From Sophora flavescens (taxonomy: Eukaryota; Streptophyta; Magnoliopsida; Fabales; Fabaceae), in NCBI GenBank assembly GCA_030762895.1, contig CM061065.1, forward strand, positions 72,801,676-72,865,675: DNA of 64,000 bases, read 5' to 3'. Under the pieces are notes generated by a model. It was given only the letters and a program-made list of their open reading frames with translations, made no database searches and was not told where the DNA came from. Positions within the stretch are counted from its first letter, which is position 1, and each line of letters begins with the position of its first letter. Made by a program: the position numbers and the translations under genes. Positions 22,111-34,127 of this stretch are shown here, in pieces.

Positions 22111-23480
22111 AATTAAATCCAACTTAGGACGATTCCCCGAGGACTTCGGACCTCGTATGTTTCAAACATACAGTCATAAACACAATAAAACCTTTGAACC
22201 TCACTGAATTATATCAATAACAACCTAGTGCATCAAGCTTCCACCATAGCCTAGACTCACATTCTATAACACATTTCATCTTTAAAATAATCCATTTAAG
22301 CTAGGCACTTCTAAATCACCATTATTCACACACCCAAACAACATATATCTTTACTTAAAAACCACTAAGCGCAACATTAAAACCAGGCAGAACATGCATA
22401 ACACAAAATCGACAAAATATTCAAAGATCAAAATATCATGTAAAGCAATTCAATAATAATAATGATAAAGTCAATCAACCTCAGATAAGATAAAATCATC
22501 CTAACATCGATAAACCTACAATCCCCAAATCATCATTGATTTTTCAGAAAAGGTTTCCAGTGTGAATTGGGCCTTGTCGATTATTCGAATACTAGTAGGG
22601 TTTAGGTCACCCTACACAATTATCATATAATATACTACTTATCGATTTACGATGGTAGATTGGTTCTTTCCCCCACCGGAGTTAGCACCGAAATCCTGAA
22701 CTCGACGTTCCTCACTATCGCACCACAGCTTAATAGTTTCACCTTGAACCAAAACAACACAACTATAATTAATCTTACAAACCTAACTATACCCGCTTTA
22801 TGCTAGATTCGGTCATTCAATTCAAATTAGTACTAGGATCATTTTCTAATTCTAATCTTTTGGGTACTAACTTCTTAGATCTTAGATAGCTTGGATAAAT
22901 TACTATAAGTTCAAAATCTGGAATAAAAATCATCCAACCACTTAGGGTAGGGTTTCATCCTTAAATACATAAATAGGTTATAAAATTTAGTTGGACTTAA
23001 GCTCTTGGATTTAAATCATACAAGAACTAGTGAGCTTTAATCAAGTATTACACTTTAAAAATTGAACAAAATCATAAAACTCATTTTTGAGAGGGTTTCG
23101 GCCATCAATAGATAATAGGGAAGGACAATGTTTTTTATTACATGCTCTTGGATAATGATTGTAGAGATCATAACTAGATCATTGAAATTGGTTTCACATA
23201 TTTATGATTTTTTTTACAATTTTCTAGAATTATTTAAAGTTCTAGTTCTAGAAATGGAAAACTTATGAAATAGGAAGAAAATGAATTCAAGAAGAGAGGA
23301 GATGATCATGGATGATCATGTTGCCTCAAGTGTATGAAGGAAATTAAGAAATGATGATGATCTTGGCAAGTTCTTCAATGGATCTCTTGGATCGACAATG
23401 GACATTTTGAAGAAAAATGAAGAAGAAATGGAAGAGATGAAGAGAATGAAGGGGTGAGTGAAAGGGCTGCGGTTTTGGAG

Positions 23481-23488
23481 TATATATA
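23481..23488 (-). promoter_or_regulatory. TATA box on minus strand of LTR-like sequence
   Basis: TATATATA preceded on minus by AGGCCTAATATAGCC and followed by a C/T-rich leader with repeated CTTC. This is typical of an LTR promoter directing transcription leftward. Confidence 0.5.
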
Positions 23489-24880
23489 GGCTATATTAGG
23501 CCTTGTTTGGTTCTTAGGAATTTAATTATAAAGTCTTTATTTTCTTGTCGGCATAACACTTGTTACATATTCTGCACGGTGCTCATATTTCCCTAAACTA
23601 TTCATCGTAATTGTGGTCTCTTGGATTAAATCTGGTCCTAACAAGATCTTCTCACTTACTTTACACTAACATAAAGGGGACCTACATTTTCTAATCACAT
23701 CATCTATAGTCATTTACTATTTCACCAGATGATGAGCATAAAATTCATGACACATTTACTATAAAATTTTTTTTTTCAAAAAACAAAAACAAAACAAAGA
23801 ATTGGCATGCAAAGGTATCATTGTAGTTGAGGTAATCCCACTAAAAATCACCTATATTAACAAAAGAATTAAAAGAAGTCAATAACATTAATAACATTTA
23901 TATAATAAAATCATGTACTTAAGCATTTGTTTATGTCCATTCGCCTATAATTAGAACACATTCACTTACATTTCATCATTATAAGCATTCTCACAAATTG
24001 AATTCATAACAAACAAACCCCAAAAGAAATTGACGTAATGTTTTATATCATCCATACATAGATATAATAGTCTCTTACAGACTCTACATCATAATTCTTA
24101 TATTATTTACATAACGAGAATTTTATAAATAAGAAAAATAAAGAAAGGATAAGCAGTAGCGCATCCACATACTAATTCTTATCTAGTCCGAGATGATAAT
24201 TTCAAAAAATTAATAGTTTCACTTTCAGTTGTTATTTTACTTAAAATAAATGTGATAACAAAATGGACAATAAGATTTAATAAACTTGCAATTAAACTGT
24301 GCATAAATTGTGCAGAAACAACTGTAAAAATAAACACCACAGTAGTACTACGAAATCAGTTCTATTTTAATCTTTGAGTAGCTACATACAAATAAGAAAT
24401 AACATTTTTCACTTCTTAATAAGAAATATATGTTTGTTAGGATTAGACATGCCATTAATCTATATGGAAAACAAATCTTAGGGGTATATTAATTGCGGTT
24501 AATATTTGGTCACTTGAGAAGCGATCTGAAATTTCAAGGAAAGTAATTCTCTAAAAAAATTATAACAAGATTACAATGTAGCAATAAAATTGGAGCATAT
24601 ATATACAACTTCTTTAATACAAAGTTCATTTTTATTCACGCCAACCAATACATCTTTAAATCTTGATATATCTTGGTTATTCCTAAATGTATGGTTAATG
24701 TTCCTTTATGTGTCTCTTCTAATATTTTTTCTAAGACTCCCCTCCTTAGGAACAATGTTCTTATTCTTAAACAACACTAAACCATTATCAGATAACACAT
24801 AATTCTTTGGTCAAAGGAGATTGCAATTCCTGGCCTAAAAACTACACTCGCTTAATCTATTTTCTAAGGTCACTACAAAT

Positions 24881-25585
24881 TTTCAATCAATTCAATTTCA
24901 AGTTTAAAGCCTTAAAAGACATCCAAATTCATGTCCCTAGACTCTTCTATTAGATTCACCTATCCAAGGCAAAAGATATCTATCCCTAATGGTTACTTTG
25001 TTCAATTATATATTTCCCACACATAACCTCATACTCCCATCATTTTTTTCCGCTAAAAGCACTCAAAACTTATTACAAAATCAAACATAAGTGACTTAAC
25101 AAGGTGAAGCAACACTTAACGGGGAAACAATTAAACATGGAATAGAACAAATCAATTCCAGTGAGATTTGCAATTTTGCCATCAAACAAAAAGGAAAATT
25201 AATTCGAATGAGAGTAGCGTTAACGAAAATGATATAGGGTTGCACATTTTGGATGAAAAATAAAAGTAATGAGCTACATGTACAACGTAACAGAAGAAAT
25301 AAAACCTCATATTAAAATATTCTTTATAAATGTAAGAAAAAATACGTATCTATCAAATTAATTAATCAAATATCATGAAAACATTTTAAGAATCCCAAAT
25401 CAATAATCAAGAATCCCAAAAACCCCTATTCTTCATAATAGACAAATCTACATGTGAAAACCTCAATTTCCACATTTAAAATAAATATATAATTATATAA
25501 AAAGCTTCAAAACAAATCAAGAAATCACATATTTAAAGGATTCATTCCATGGAGGTTTTGAGAAAGTGTTCTACTCACACACTAC
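24881..25585 (-). mobile_element. LTR fragment related to the LTR at 42840-43300
   Basis: Shares TTTTGCCATCAAACAA and GACAAATCTACATGTGAAAA-type strings, in the same order, with 43020-43235 (GACAAACCCACATGTAAAAA). It is therefore probably the remains of the 3' LTR of the antisense chromovirus whose 5' LTR is at 35772-43870. It stops around 25585, where coding-derived sequence begins, so the polypurine tract, integrase and RT are missing. Confidence 0.5.
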
Positions 25586-26061
25586 ATGTATTACTACCAC
25601 ATCACTATAAATCTATACCTTACCATAAAAGAAGAGTATGTATCGATCATTGAGCTCCCTCAACTAAGCACTTATTACAAGGAACAACAAATACAATATA
25701 GGTTGACACCGAAGGATCAATCGACATTGGTTGTGAAGAGGCAACAAAAAAATAGATCTATCAGAGTACTCTATGACAACAAGTCTATACGACAATCAAT
25801 CCTTACCAAGAATAGCATCCAACCCAGACATAGATAGCAAATAAGGACGATGGCATAAGGTGCATCTCGGTGCACTAGAAAACAATTAAAACAAACACTG
25901 GAAGTAAAGTAGAAACACGCAAATCAAAGGTAATTTGGAAACAGGCAAGTCGAGATTTTTCACAAAATCAAGAGATATAAAAGAATGAGTTGCTCCTGAA
26001 TCAAACAATATAGTGACGATCTTCTCCTTGATGAAGTGGAAGAAGTTTTGTTACTTTTGGG
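25586..26061 (-). pseudogene. Antisense chromovirus protease remnant
   Basis: Read on minus, 26038-25950 encodes a retropepsin active-site region (TILFDSGATHSFISLDFVK). Further on come GLDAILGKD and SYRLVVIEYSDRSIF, matching the protease of Tekay-like chromoviruses. Many stops. To the right it is cut by the Athila insertion at 26062. The rest of the upstream leader continues at 35387, so gag is largely deleted. Confidence 0.75.
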
Positions 26062-26837
26062 TGTTGAACATAATTGGCAAGTGCACCATATCGCTTTGTA
26101 GTAATAAAAATATCATCCTCAGGGATTGAATTGTTAACTACTAACGTGCCAACTCAATTTCGTTTGAGCGACCGAATGGTTTGAAATTGGCTTTCGCCAA
26201 TATGTAAGAATAGAAATTTAACAAAGAAAAGAAAATATTTTTGGTATTTTTTTTCAAATGAGAAAATTAAGCAATGGAATAATTGGGTTTTAACAATCAA
26301 GAAGAAATTGTTAGAGGATCGATTTCCCTGCCTTTCCTACTTCTTCGATCCTGGAAATTAACTTGAACAGTTTATCCAATTTCAAGAAACCGAGTTTTGT
26401 AATTTATCCCCTAATTCCTTAGGTGAATAAACCTATCTGTCTAAGTTATTAATTCAATTCCTTGAGTATTAGATAAATAGCAGAAGCATTAAGAAAGATT
26501 TCCACTCAAAAAAATTAACTTGGTTGTGTTCTTATTCCTAAGAAACACGCGCAAATCGTTTATTCACAAACAGTCATTATGAACTCGAATTTCCCAATTG
26601 CAAATTCATACCGTGGATAAACATGAAAACAGTGAATAAACTCTTGAAATTAAACAAACCAGAACAAGTAATTATCCAGAATCAAAACAAGTTATCTAGA
26701 CAGTTTCATCTACCTCTAACAAAAGAAAATTAGCTAGACATAATAGAAGAAAATAAAATGAAAGAGACAAAGAGATAAGAAAAACAACTCCATACGCTGC
26801 TACCTCCCTCTCTCATGTGCCTCCTCTTTTCTTTTAG

Positions 26838-27821
26838 AGGCCTGCTAATTTGACACAGAATTTGCGACATCTACGCGACATCTCTGCTACTGTAGCGCAC
26901 TGTAGCGCTAATGTAGCACCACTTTTTTTTTAAAAATTTTGACTTTTTAAAAAAATAAAAGTTTTATTTCTAAAAAAAACCCATTCACCAGATATTTGTA
27001 CATGATTCACCAAATATTTGCACATACTTAACAAAAAAATTTATTTCTCAAAAAACCCATTCACCAGATATTTACACATACTTAACCAAAAATTTATTTA
27101 TAAAAAAAAACATATTCACCAGATAATGAACTGAATTCACCAGATATTTGTACATGATTCACCAGATATTTACACATACTTAACCAAAAAATTTATTTAT
27201 AAAAGAAAACACATTCACCAGATAATGAACTGAATTCACCAGATATTTATACCTAATTCACCATATATTTGCACATACTTAACCAAAAAATTTATTTCTC
27301 AAAAAAAACGCATTCACCAGATAATGAACTGAATTCACCAGATATTTATACCGAATTCACCATATATTTGCACATACTTAACCAAAAAAATTATTTCTCA
27401 AAAAAACCCATTCACCAGATAATGAACCGATTCACCAGATATTTACATATACTTAACCAACAAAATTTATTTCTCAAAAAACCTCATTCACCAGATATTT
27501 ACACATACTTCACCAAAAGCTTTATTTAAAAAAAAACACATTTAAGTATTTGTACATATTTGCACATACTTAATCAAAATAATTATTTCTCAAAAAATCT
27601 CATTCACCAAATAATGAACTGAATTCCCCAGATATTTGTACCTGATTCACCAGATATTTACACATACTTAATCAAAAAAAATTATTTATAAAAAAATTAA
27701 TTTTTCTTTTAAAAAAAGGACCTGCTACAGTGTTGCACAGTATAGCTACAGTGTCGCACAGTGTGGCACATACGATGTCTGGTATTGATGTCGGCAAAAA
27801 TGTGTCAAATTAGCATAATTG
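26838..27821. mobile_element. Mutator-like non-autonomous element filled with tandem repeats
   Basis: A 984-bp insertion present in the 3' but not the 5' Athila LTR. It is flanked by the 9-bp duplication TTTCTTTTA (26829-26837 and 27822-27830). The terminal inverted repeats share TGCTAATTTGACACA and a following TTGC-GACATC; more diverged inverted similarity (ACTGTAGC motifs) continues for about 80-100 bases. The 9-bp duplication and long inverted repeats fit a MULE. The interior (26985-27680) has no coding capacity and consists of repeats. Confidence 0.85.
26985..27680. repeat. Tandem ATTCACCAGATATTT repeats
   Basis: ATTCACCAGATA(TTTG/ATGA) occurs more than a dozen times, embedded in a longer unit of about 100 bases that also contains ACACATACTTAACCAAAAAA and TTTATTTCTCAAAAAA. 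Units vary by loss of internal blocks. Confidence 0.9.
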
Positions 27822-28389
27822 TTTCTTTTATTTTCCCTACTCCTTAATTACTTTGCGGCTCGTTACCCTATACGCTGCTACGCCTCTCTCTTCTTTATTC
27901 TTCACGTTGCTGCCTCTCTATTGTTTTCGTGCAGCCCCCTCCCAATAAAATGACCCAAATTCGTTTTAACCTTCTAAGACCTTCACGTGGGCCTATGATG
28001 GGTTTTTCAAATTGCCAACTTCATTCACCTTTTCATAGTGATTGAAATCCAAGTCCGCTTCTCCTGACTCTTTCTAATTTCCAATTTTATCTCACGTGAG
28101 CCTATGGTCCAGTAATTGAGCAAGTCAATTTTCTTCACCTGATTTGGACTCCTTCATGGGCCCATGCCATTTATTTCCTATAATCATAAACAAGTAAAAA
28201 GATTATCATATTAATTCTTTTTTTATATATACATATTATCATATTAATTCTAAAAAAATGAAATTAAACTAAAATATATAAAATACTATTAAATTACCTA
28301 AACTTAGGGATAACACTTAATCAATCGACACAACTGGGAGCAAAAATCCATTTAAAAGCGCACAAAAATCACAATCTAGAAGATTATCA

Positions 28390-30255
28390 CACCCCCAAAC
28401 CTAAGACTTTGCTTGTCCCCAAGCAAAAGTAACTCAAACTAACACACAAAACACTAAGGACAACACACCATGCAAACATCGACTCAAGGGACACCCTAAC
28501 TTAACAATAACAAAGCAATGCACCACCCAACCATGTAAGAAGTCCTAAAACAAAAGAATCACCTTATAACAAGTTCACATCCAAGAATATTCCAAAGAAG
28601 AAATCATAACAAAGGTTCACCAATATTTCCACACTTGAAAAATTAAAGAACGTGGCTAATTCAATTAAGGAAGAACTAAATGACACCCAACTACTCACAG
28701 GAAGTGTAATTTCACTCAATCACTCAAATTTATGTAGGTAAGTGTATCGCTCAATTTCACACATCAAAACCATGCAACTTCAAGTTTGACTTTCATCTCA
28801 ATCATTCATCCACAATTCACAGCATGCATAAATCAAATGGACTTTATTTAGGAGGTAATGTGGCCAAGGTAAATGGGAAGGATAAGAAAGGATAAACAAG
28901 CTAGAACCAAAGGAAATAGGAGAGTAACAATTACTTTTAAATAACCATGCTTTGCATACAACCATTTTCCCACCTTTTTCTTTTTGACTTCCTTCACCTT
29001 CTTTTCTTTCAAAGCACCACTTTGTTTTTTTTCAAGTGGTTCATACGATTTTTCATTTTATTTTTTATTTTATTTTGCATTTAATTTTTTGTCTTCTTTT
29101 TTTTCTTTTTTTCTTTTTTTTTCGGTAACCATTCCTTCCTTTCACCAACATATAAGCACAATATTCTCCCCAATACTTATGTCAAACCCACACACAATAA
29201 TTCAATGCTCTCCTATCCACTAAGGTTGGGTAGAAACATTGTTTTTCAAGTTAAGGCTCATGGGTAAAAACAAACAAAGATTTACATATAAAGCTCAAAT
29301 GGGCTAAGCAAAAGGAAAAAATCAAGGTTGGTTATTTGGACAAAGTGGTTACATGAAAAATGGCCCAAATCATTTTTATAACATGCATGTGAATCATGAA
29401 CTTCAAACAAGAACCAAGTAAACTCAAGAGCATGAATTTCAATGGTGCACTCACAAAAAAGAATTTACAATTATAGGCTCAAATGACTCACAAGGATAAA
29501 GCTAAGCAATCCAATTAATTCTCGCCAAAATTTTATAGCCATGAACTTTAATCAACAAGGTTTAACACAATGCACCAAAGTTATGAAATCCAGTCAAGAA
29601 CAAACTCAAATGATAACTAAACCACAAGTGTCATCTTCATATCAAAGGAAAACAAACATGGTGGGTGCACAATACAATGAAATTACCAAGAATGGGTTCC
29701 ACACAAGCATGCTTATTATTATTTTTTCTTTTTCTTTTTTTAAAGAATGGTAATGACCTTAACTTGCAAACACTCAAAAATAAAACAGCACACAAACAAA
29801 AAAAAAATAAAGAAAAAGAAAATAAAACTCCCCTATCTTGCGCTTCCAAAATTTGGTCCAAACTTGAGGTCACCATCATTAGTGCCTCCTATCCTTCCTT
29901 TTTGTCATGAGATACCATGAAGCACAACTAAATATTTATCTCAAAACAGAGAAAACATTAACACAAGATAGACAAGTCATAAAAGAAAAAAAAAACTAAA
30001 TATATATCTGAATCAATTTTTTCTAAATTTATATTTTTTTAATTTTTTTTATTTTTTATTTTTTTATTTTTTTACAGAAACTAACAAGTTATAGGACTTA
30101 GTGAGATTGCTCACCCTCCTTAGAAGGCGAGTGACGGGTAATATTAACCCTGTTCCTGTTCAAATCACCCCCAAAATACAATTTCAACCTTTGGCCATTT
30201 ACCTTAAAACTTCTTCCAGAATTTGGCTCTGCGATCTAAATTGCACCACAGGGAC
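28390..30255 (-). other. Athila 3' non-coding region with polypurine tract
   Basis: No gene. At its left edge, read on minus, lies the polypurine tract AGGTTTGGGGGTG next to the LTR, preceded by GGGGACAAGCAAAGTCTTAG. The rest is AT-rich, with pyrimidine tracts (28980-29130, 29715-29745, 30015-30075) and scattered spurious frames. A long non-coding stretch between pol and the 3' LTR is usual in Athila. Confidence 0.75.
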
Positions 30256-31467
30256 TCACTTCCTTAACAACAAAAGGACCTGACCATCTAGACTTACTTC
30301 CTTAACAACAAAAGGACCTGACCATCTAGACTTTAACTTTTCAGGGAAAAGTCTTAGTCTAGAATTATACAATAACACTTGTTGTCCTGGTTCAAATTCT
30401 TTCACAATTATTTTTTTATCATGCCATCTCTTGGTTCTTTCTTTATAAATTTTAGAACTCTCATAGGCTTGCAACCTAAACTCTTCTAGCTCATCTAACT
30501 GCAACAACCTTTTCTCACCCGCAGCTTTCAAGTTAAAATTAAGCAGCTTCATTGTCCAATAAGCTTTATGTTCCAACTCAACTGGAAGATGGCATGATTT
30601 GTCATACACAAACTGATATGGGGACATTCCAATTGGATTTTTGAAAGCTGTCCTATATGCCCAAAGCACATCATCCAATTTTCTAGCCCAATCTTTTCTT
30701 GAGGAACCTACCACTTTTTCTAGGATCCTCTTCAGCTCTCTATTTGAAATTTCAACCTGTCCATGAGTTTGTGGATGGTAGGGGGTAGCTATCCTATGTT
30801 TCACACCATATTTATTCAGTAATGATTCAAATTGTTTATTACAAAAGTGTGACCCCCCATCACTTATCACAACCCTAGGCACCCCAAACCTTGTAAAAAT
30901 GTGTTTCTTAAGGAAAGAAACCACAACCTTGGCATCATTGGTTGGTAATGCCACAGCCTCTACCCACTTGGAGACATAGTCTACAATAACCAAAATATAT
31001 TTATTTGAAAAAGACGATGGGAAAGGTCCCATAAAGTCAATCCCCCAAACATCAAAAATTTCAACCTCCAAGATGGATTTTAAAGGCATTTCATTTCTCT
31101 TAGAAATGTTCCCTACTCTTTGACATCTATCACATTTTTCCACAAAATTGTGGGCATCTTTAAACAAAGTAGGACAGTAAAAGCCACATTGCAAGAACTT
31201 AGCGGCAGTTCTTTTGCTTCTATAATGCCCACCATATTCAGAGCCATGATAGTGCCACAAAAATTTTTCAAATTCATCATCGGGGGCACATCTCCTAATG
31301 ATCCTATCAGCACATCTTTTAAACAACAATGGTTCATCCCACTCATAAAATTTAGCATTATGAAAAAACTTTTTCCTTTGCTCCCAACTTAAATCAAGAG
31401 GGACAATACATGCAGCCTTATAATTTGCAAAATCAGCAAACCAAGGGAAAGAATTTACCATCATCAA
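30256..31467 (-). pseudogene. Athila integrase
   Basis: 403 codons open. Order on minus: HHCC zinc finger (HGSEYGGHYRSKRTAAK, CDRCQRV), integrase core with catalytic Asp in VWGIDFMGPFPSS, Asp in VVISDGGSHF and Glu in THGQVEISNREL, then the C-terminal domain (GQQVLLYNSRLRLFPEKLKSRWSGPF). All three catalytic residues are present. A stop and duplicated segment at 30247-30330 truncate the tail (CTTAACAACAAAAGGACCTG occurs twice). It is part of a broken polyprotein and would not be made as such. Confidence 0.9.
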
Positions 31468-31916
31468 TTTTTCATCAGGAAACTCCTCGAAATGGAAGGA
31501 ATGTCCTTGTCCCCCTCAATTTGGACAAGTCTAGAGAGATGATCTGCCACAACATTTTGCTTCCCTTGCTTGTCTCGTATCTCCAAATCAAATTCTTGGA
31601 GAAGCAATATCCACCTAATTAATCGTGGCTTAGCATCCTGCTTAGCAAACAAATACCTCAAGGCAGAGTGATCAGTGTAAACAATGACTTTAGACCAAAC
31701 AAGGTAGGATCTAAATTTGTCAAAAGCAAACAAAATAGCAAGTAACTCTTTTTCAGTTGTGGCATAATTTTTCTGAGCATCATTCAACACACGACTTGCA
31801 TAATAAATCACATGCAGAATTTTATTTTTTCTTTGTCCTAACACTGCACCTACAGCATAGTCACTCGCATCACACATAATTTCAAAAGGTAAACTCCAAT
31901 TAGGAGCAACCATCAC
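31464..31916 (-). pseudogene. Athila RNase H
   Basis: 150 codons: FEIMCDASDYAVGAVLGQR, YYASRVLNDAQKNYATTEKELLA and VYTDHSALRYLFAKQDAKPRLIRW, the standard RNase H order. It ends NVVADHLSRL. Separated from integrase by a stop and a frame change near 31465, and from RT by a stop near 31920. Confidence 0.9.
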
Positions 31917-31934
31917 AGGTACAGAAATTAGTTT

Positions 31935-32670
31935 TTATTTTATTTTATTAAAAGCATCCAGACATGCATCATCAAATACAAAATTTGCCTCTTTTTCCAA
32001 AAGGTTTGTCAAGGGCTTAGCAATTATAGAAAAAACTTCTATAAACCGCCTATAAAAACCAGCATGCCCAAGAAAACTTCTTATCCCTTTCACATTAACT
32101 GGTGGTGGTAACTTCTCAATTACCTCCACCTTTGCTTTATCCACCTCAATTCCTTTTGCAGAAATTTGATGAGCAAGAACTATACCTTCTCTTACCATAA
32201 AATGACATTTTTCCCAGTTAAGAATAAGGTTAGTTTCTTGGCATCTTTTTAAAACCAAAACAAGGTTGGATAGGCAAATATCAAATGAAGATCCAAACAC
32301 AAAAATCATCCATAAAAATTTCTATGCATTTTTCAATTAAACCAGAAAAGATTGAGAACATGCACCTTTGAAATGTGGCGGGTGCATTACACAACACGAA
32401 AGGCATACACCTATAGGCAAAAACCCCAAATGGACAAGTAAAGACTATTTTTTCTTGATCTTCTGGGGCTACTGCAATTTGATTGTAACCCAAGTACCCA
32501 TCCAGAAAGCAATAGTACTCGTGCCCCGCCAACCTTTCTATCATCTGGTCAATGAACGAAAGCGAAAAATGATATTTCCTTGTAGCTTGATTAAGCTTCC
32601 GGTAGTCAATACACATCCTCCAACCAGTGACTTGCCTGGTAGGAATCAACTCATTGTTTTCATTCATCAC
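31935..32670 (-). pseudogene. Athila reverse transcriptase
   Basis: RT fingers and palm on 32670-32281 (GWRMCIDYRKLNQATRK, FIDQMIERLAGHEYYCFLDG, YRCMPFVLCNAPATFQRCM) with the catalytic FMDDF near 32310. The thumb and connection follow in another frame to 31935 (LRRCQ-type region, GIEVDKAKVEVIEKLPPP, SFLGHAGFYRRFIE). A frameshift near 32300 falls just after the catalytic motif. FMDDF and the first block identify Athila. Confidence 0.9.
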
Positions 32671-34127
32671 CAGTCATACCACCTTTCTTGGGAACCACCT
32701 GAACCGGGCTCACCCACTTACTGTCAGAAATGGAATAAATTATACCTGCATCAAGTAACTTTATCACTTCTTTCCTCACCACTTCCTTAATAGTTGGATT
32801 GAGCCTCCTTTGATGTTGAACCACTGGTTTAAAGTCCTCCTCCATAAATATTTTATGCATGCATAATATAGGACTTATCCCCTTCAAATCACTGATGTTC
32901 CAACCAATGGCTGACTTGTGATCCCTCAATACTCTGAGTAATTTTTCCTCCTCACTTTCTGACAACTCCACATTCACAATAATTGGATTCTTCATTTTCT
33001 CATCCAGAAAAACATATTTCAGATTTGAAGGCAATGGTTTCAGCTCCATGGGTGGCTCCTTTTCCACTACCACTTCTTCTTTTTCCAATTCTTGTAATTT
33101 TTTATTTGAAGAAGAGGTAGATTCCAAAGCTTCCAATTGATAGATACATTCCACCACCTCAGAATTGACTTCATCATGTACCTCCTTAATTTCTTTGCCT
33201 TTCATCAAAGTTGCTTCCAAGGGACTTTCAAAGCACTTTTTCAAATTCCTCTAGGACCAAGGAATCCAAAACTTCAACCCGGAAACAACAATCAGAATCT
33301 TGAGCATGCTTCACTGCTTCTTTGATTGGGAAAACCACTTTTTCATCTTATACTCTCAAAATCAGTTCACCTTTCTGCACATCGATCAAAGCACGACCTG
33401 TAGCCAAAAATGGCCTACCAAGAATAAGAGGAACTTTAGCATCCTCTTCCATATCCAGCACTACAAAAACTGCAGGGAAAATGAATTTATCAATTTTAAC
33501 AACTAAATCTTCCACAATACCATAAGGATATTTTACCGAACGATCTGCCAACTGAAGAGACATCATAGTAGGCTTCACTGTACCAATTCCTAGCCTTTTA
33601 AAAATTGACAAAGGCATTAAAATTGATGCTTGCTCCCAAATCACAAAGAGCCCTGCCAACCTCCATATTACCAATCTCACAAGGAATGGTGAAGCTTCCT
33701 GGATCCTTCAACTTAAGAGGCAATTTTTGTTGAATGATAGCACTACACTCCTCTATAAGCATAATAGTTTCCTCTTCATTGACCTTCCTCTTCTTGGACA
33801 ACAAATCCTTCATGAACTTAGCATAACTTGGCATTTGTTCAAATGCCTCAACAAATGGAATATTAATCTGCAACATTTTAAACACCTCCAAGAACCTGGA
33901 AAACTGCTTGTCTTCATTATTCTTCTTCAACCTTTGAGGATAAGGAATTTTAGTAACAAAGGGCAGCGGCTGTGTTGGGTTGTCAACTTGTGAATTTTCA
34001 GATTTTTCAGCTTCTTCTTTCTTCTCTTCAACCACTACTTCCTCCTCCCCTTGCTTTTTATCATGAACAACTTTTTCCGCATCCTTTTCTTTAGAAGACT
34101 CATCTTGGACAGTATTATTCAGAACCA
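32660..34127 (-). pseudogene. Athila gag C-terminus, protease and linker
   Basis: Order on minus: acidic, lysine-rich gag-derived segment (34127-33930), conserved PYPQRLKK and PFVEAFEQMPSYAKFMKDLL (about 33960-33790), protease with the active site as DLGASIN (about 33610-33640), then ILGRPFLATGRALIDV (about 33370-33410) in a shifted frame. After a stop near 33245 the linker to RT runs on (WNISDLKGISPILCMHKI, about 32900-32855). The N-terminal gag is missing because the sequence joins the LTR directly at 34128. Frameshifts lie near 33600 and 32665. Confidence 0.88.

Larger units (their letters stand above)
21154..24880 (-). mobile_element. Reverse-oriented LTR-like sequence, right boundary unresolved
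   Basis: Begins TGAGACACCCCG exactly where unit D stops, which fits the 3' end of an LTR read on minus (…CGGGGTGTCTCA). It contains a 4-copy tandem repeat (21849-22110) and a minus-strand TATA box (TATATATA, 23481-23488) followed on minus by a C/T-rich leader-like sequence. No protein-coding capacity is seen. The length is large for one LTR, so several elements may be joined here. AT-rich sequence at 23700-24880 shows nothing recognisable. Confidence 0.5.
26062..28389 (-). repeat. Athila 3' LTR, carrying a Mutator-like insertion
   Basis: About 1335 bp once the 984-bp insertion and its 9-bp duplication are removed. It aligns closely with 34128-35386. It keeps the terminal 85 bases (26062-26146) that the other LTR has lost. 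Confidence 0.9.

Noticed and set aside
26985..27680. Regular repeats with spacers that look superficially like a CRISPR array
   Set aside because: Repeat units vary in length and sequence, no cas genes exist, the DNA is plant, and the array lies inside a transposon with inverted repeats and a 9-bp duplication.
28984..29223. 79-codon Phe/Ser-rich plus frame
   Set aside because: It is a translation of low-complexity T/C-rich DNA in the Athila 3' non-coding region.
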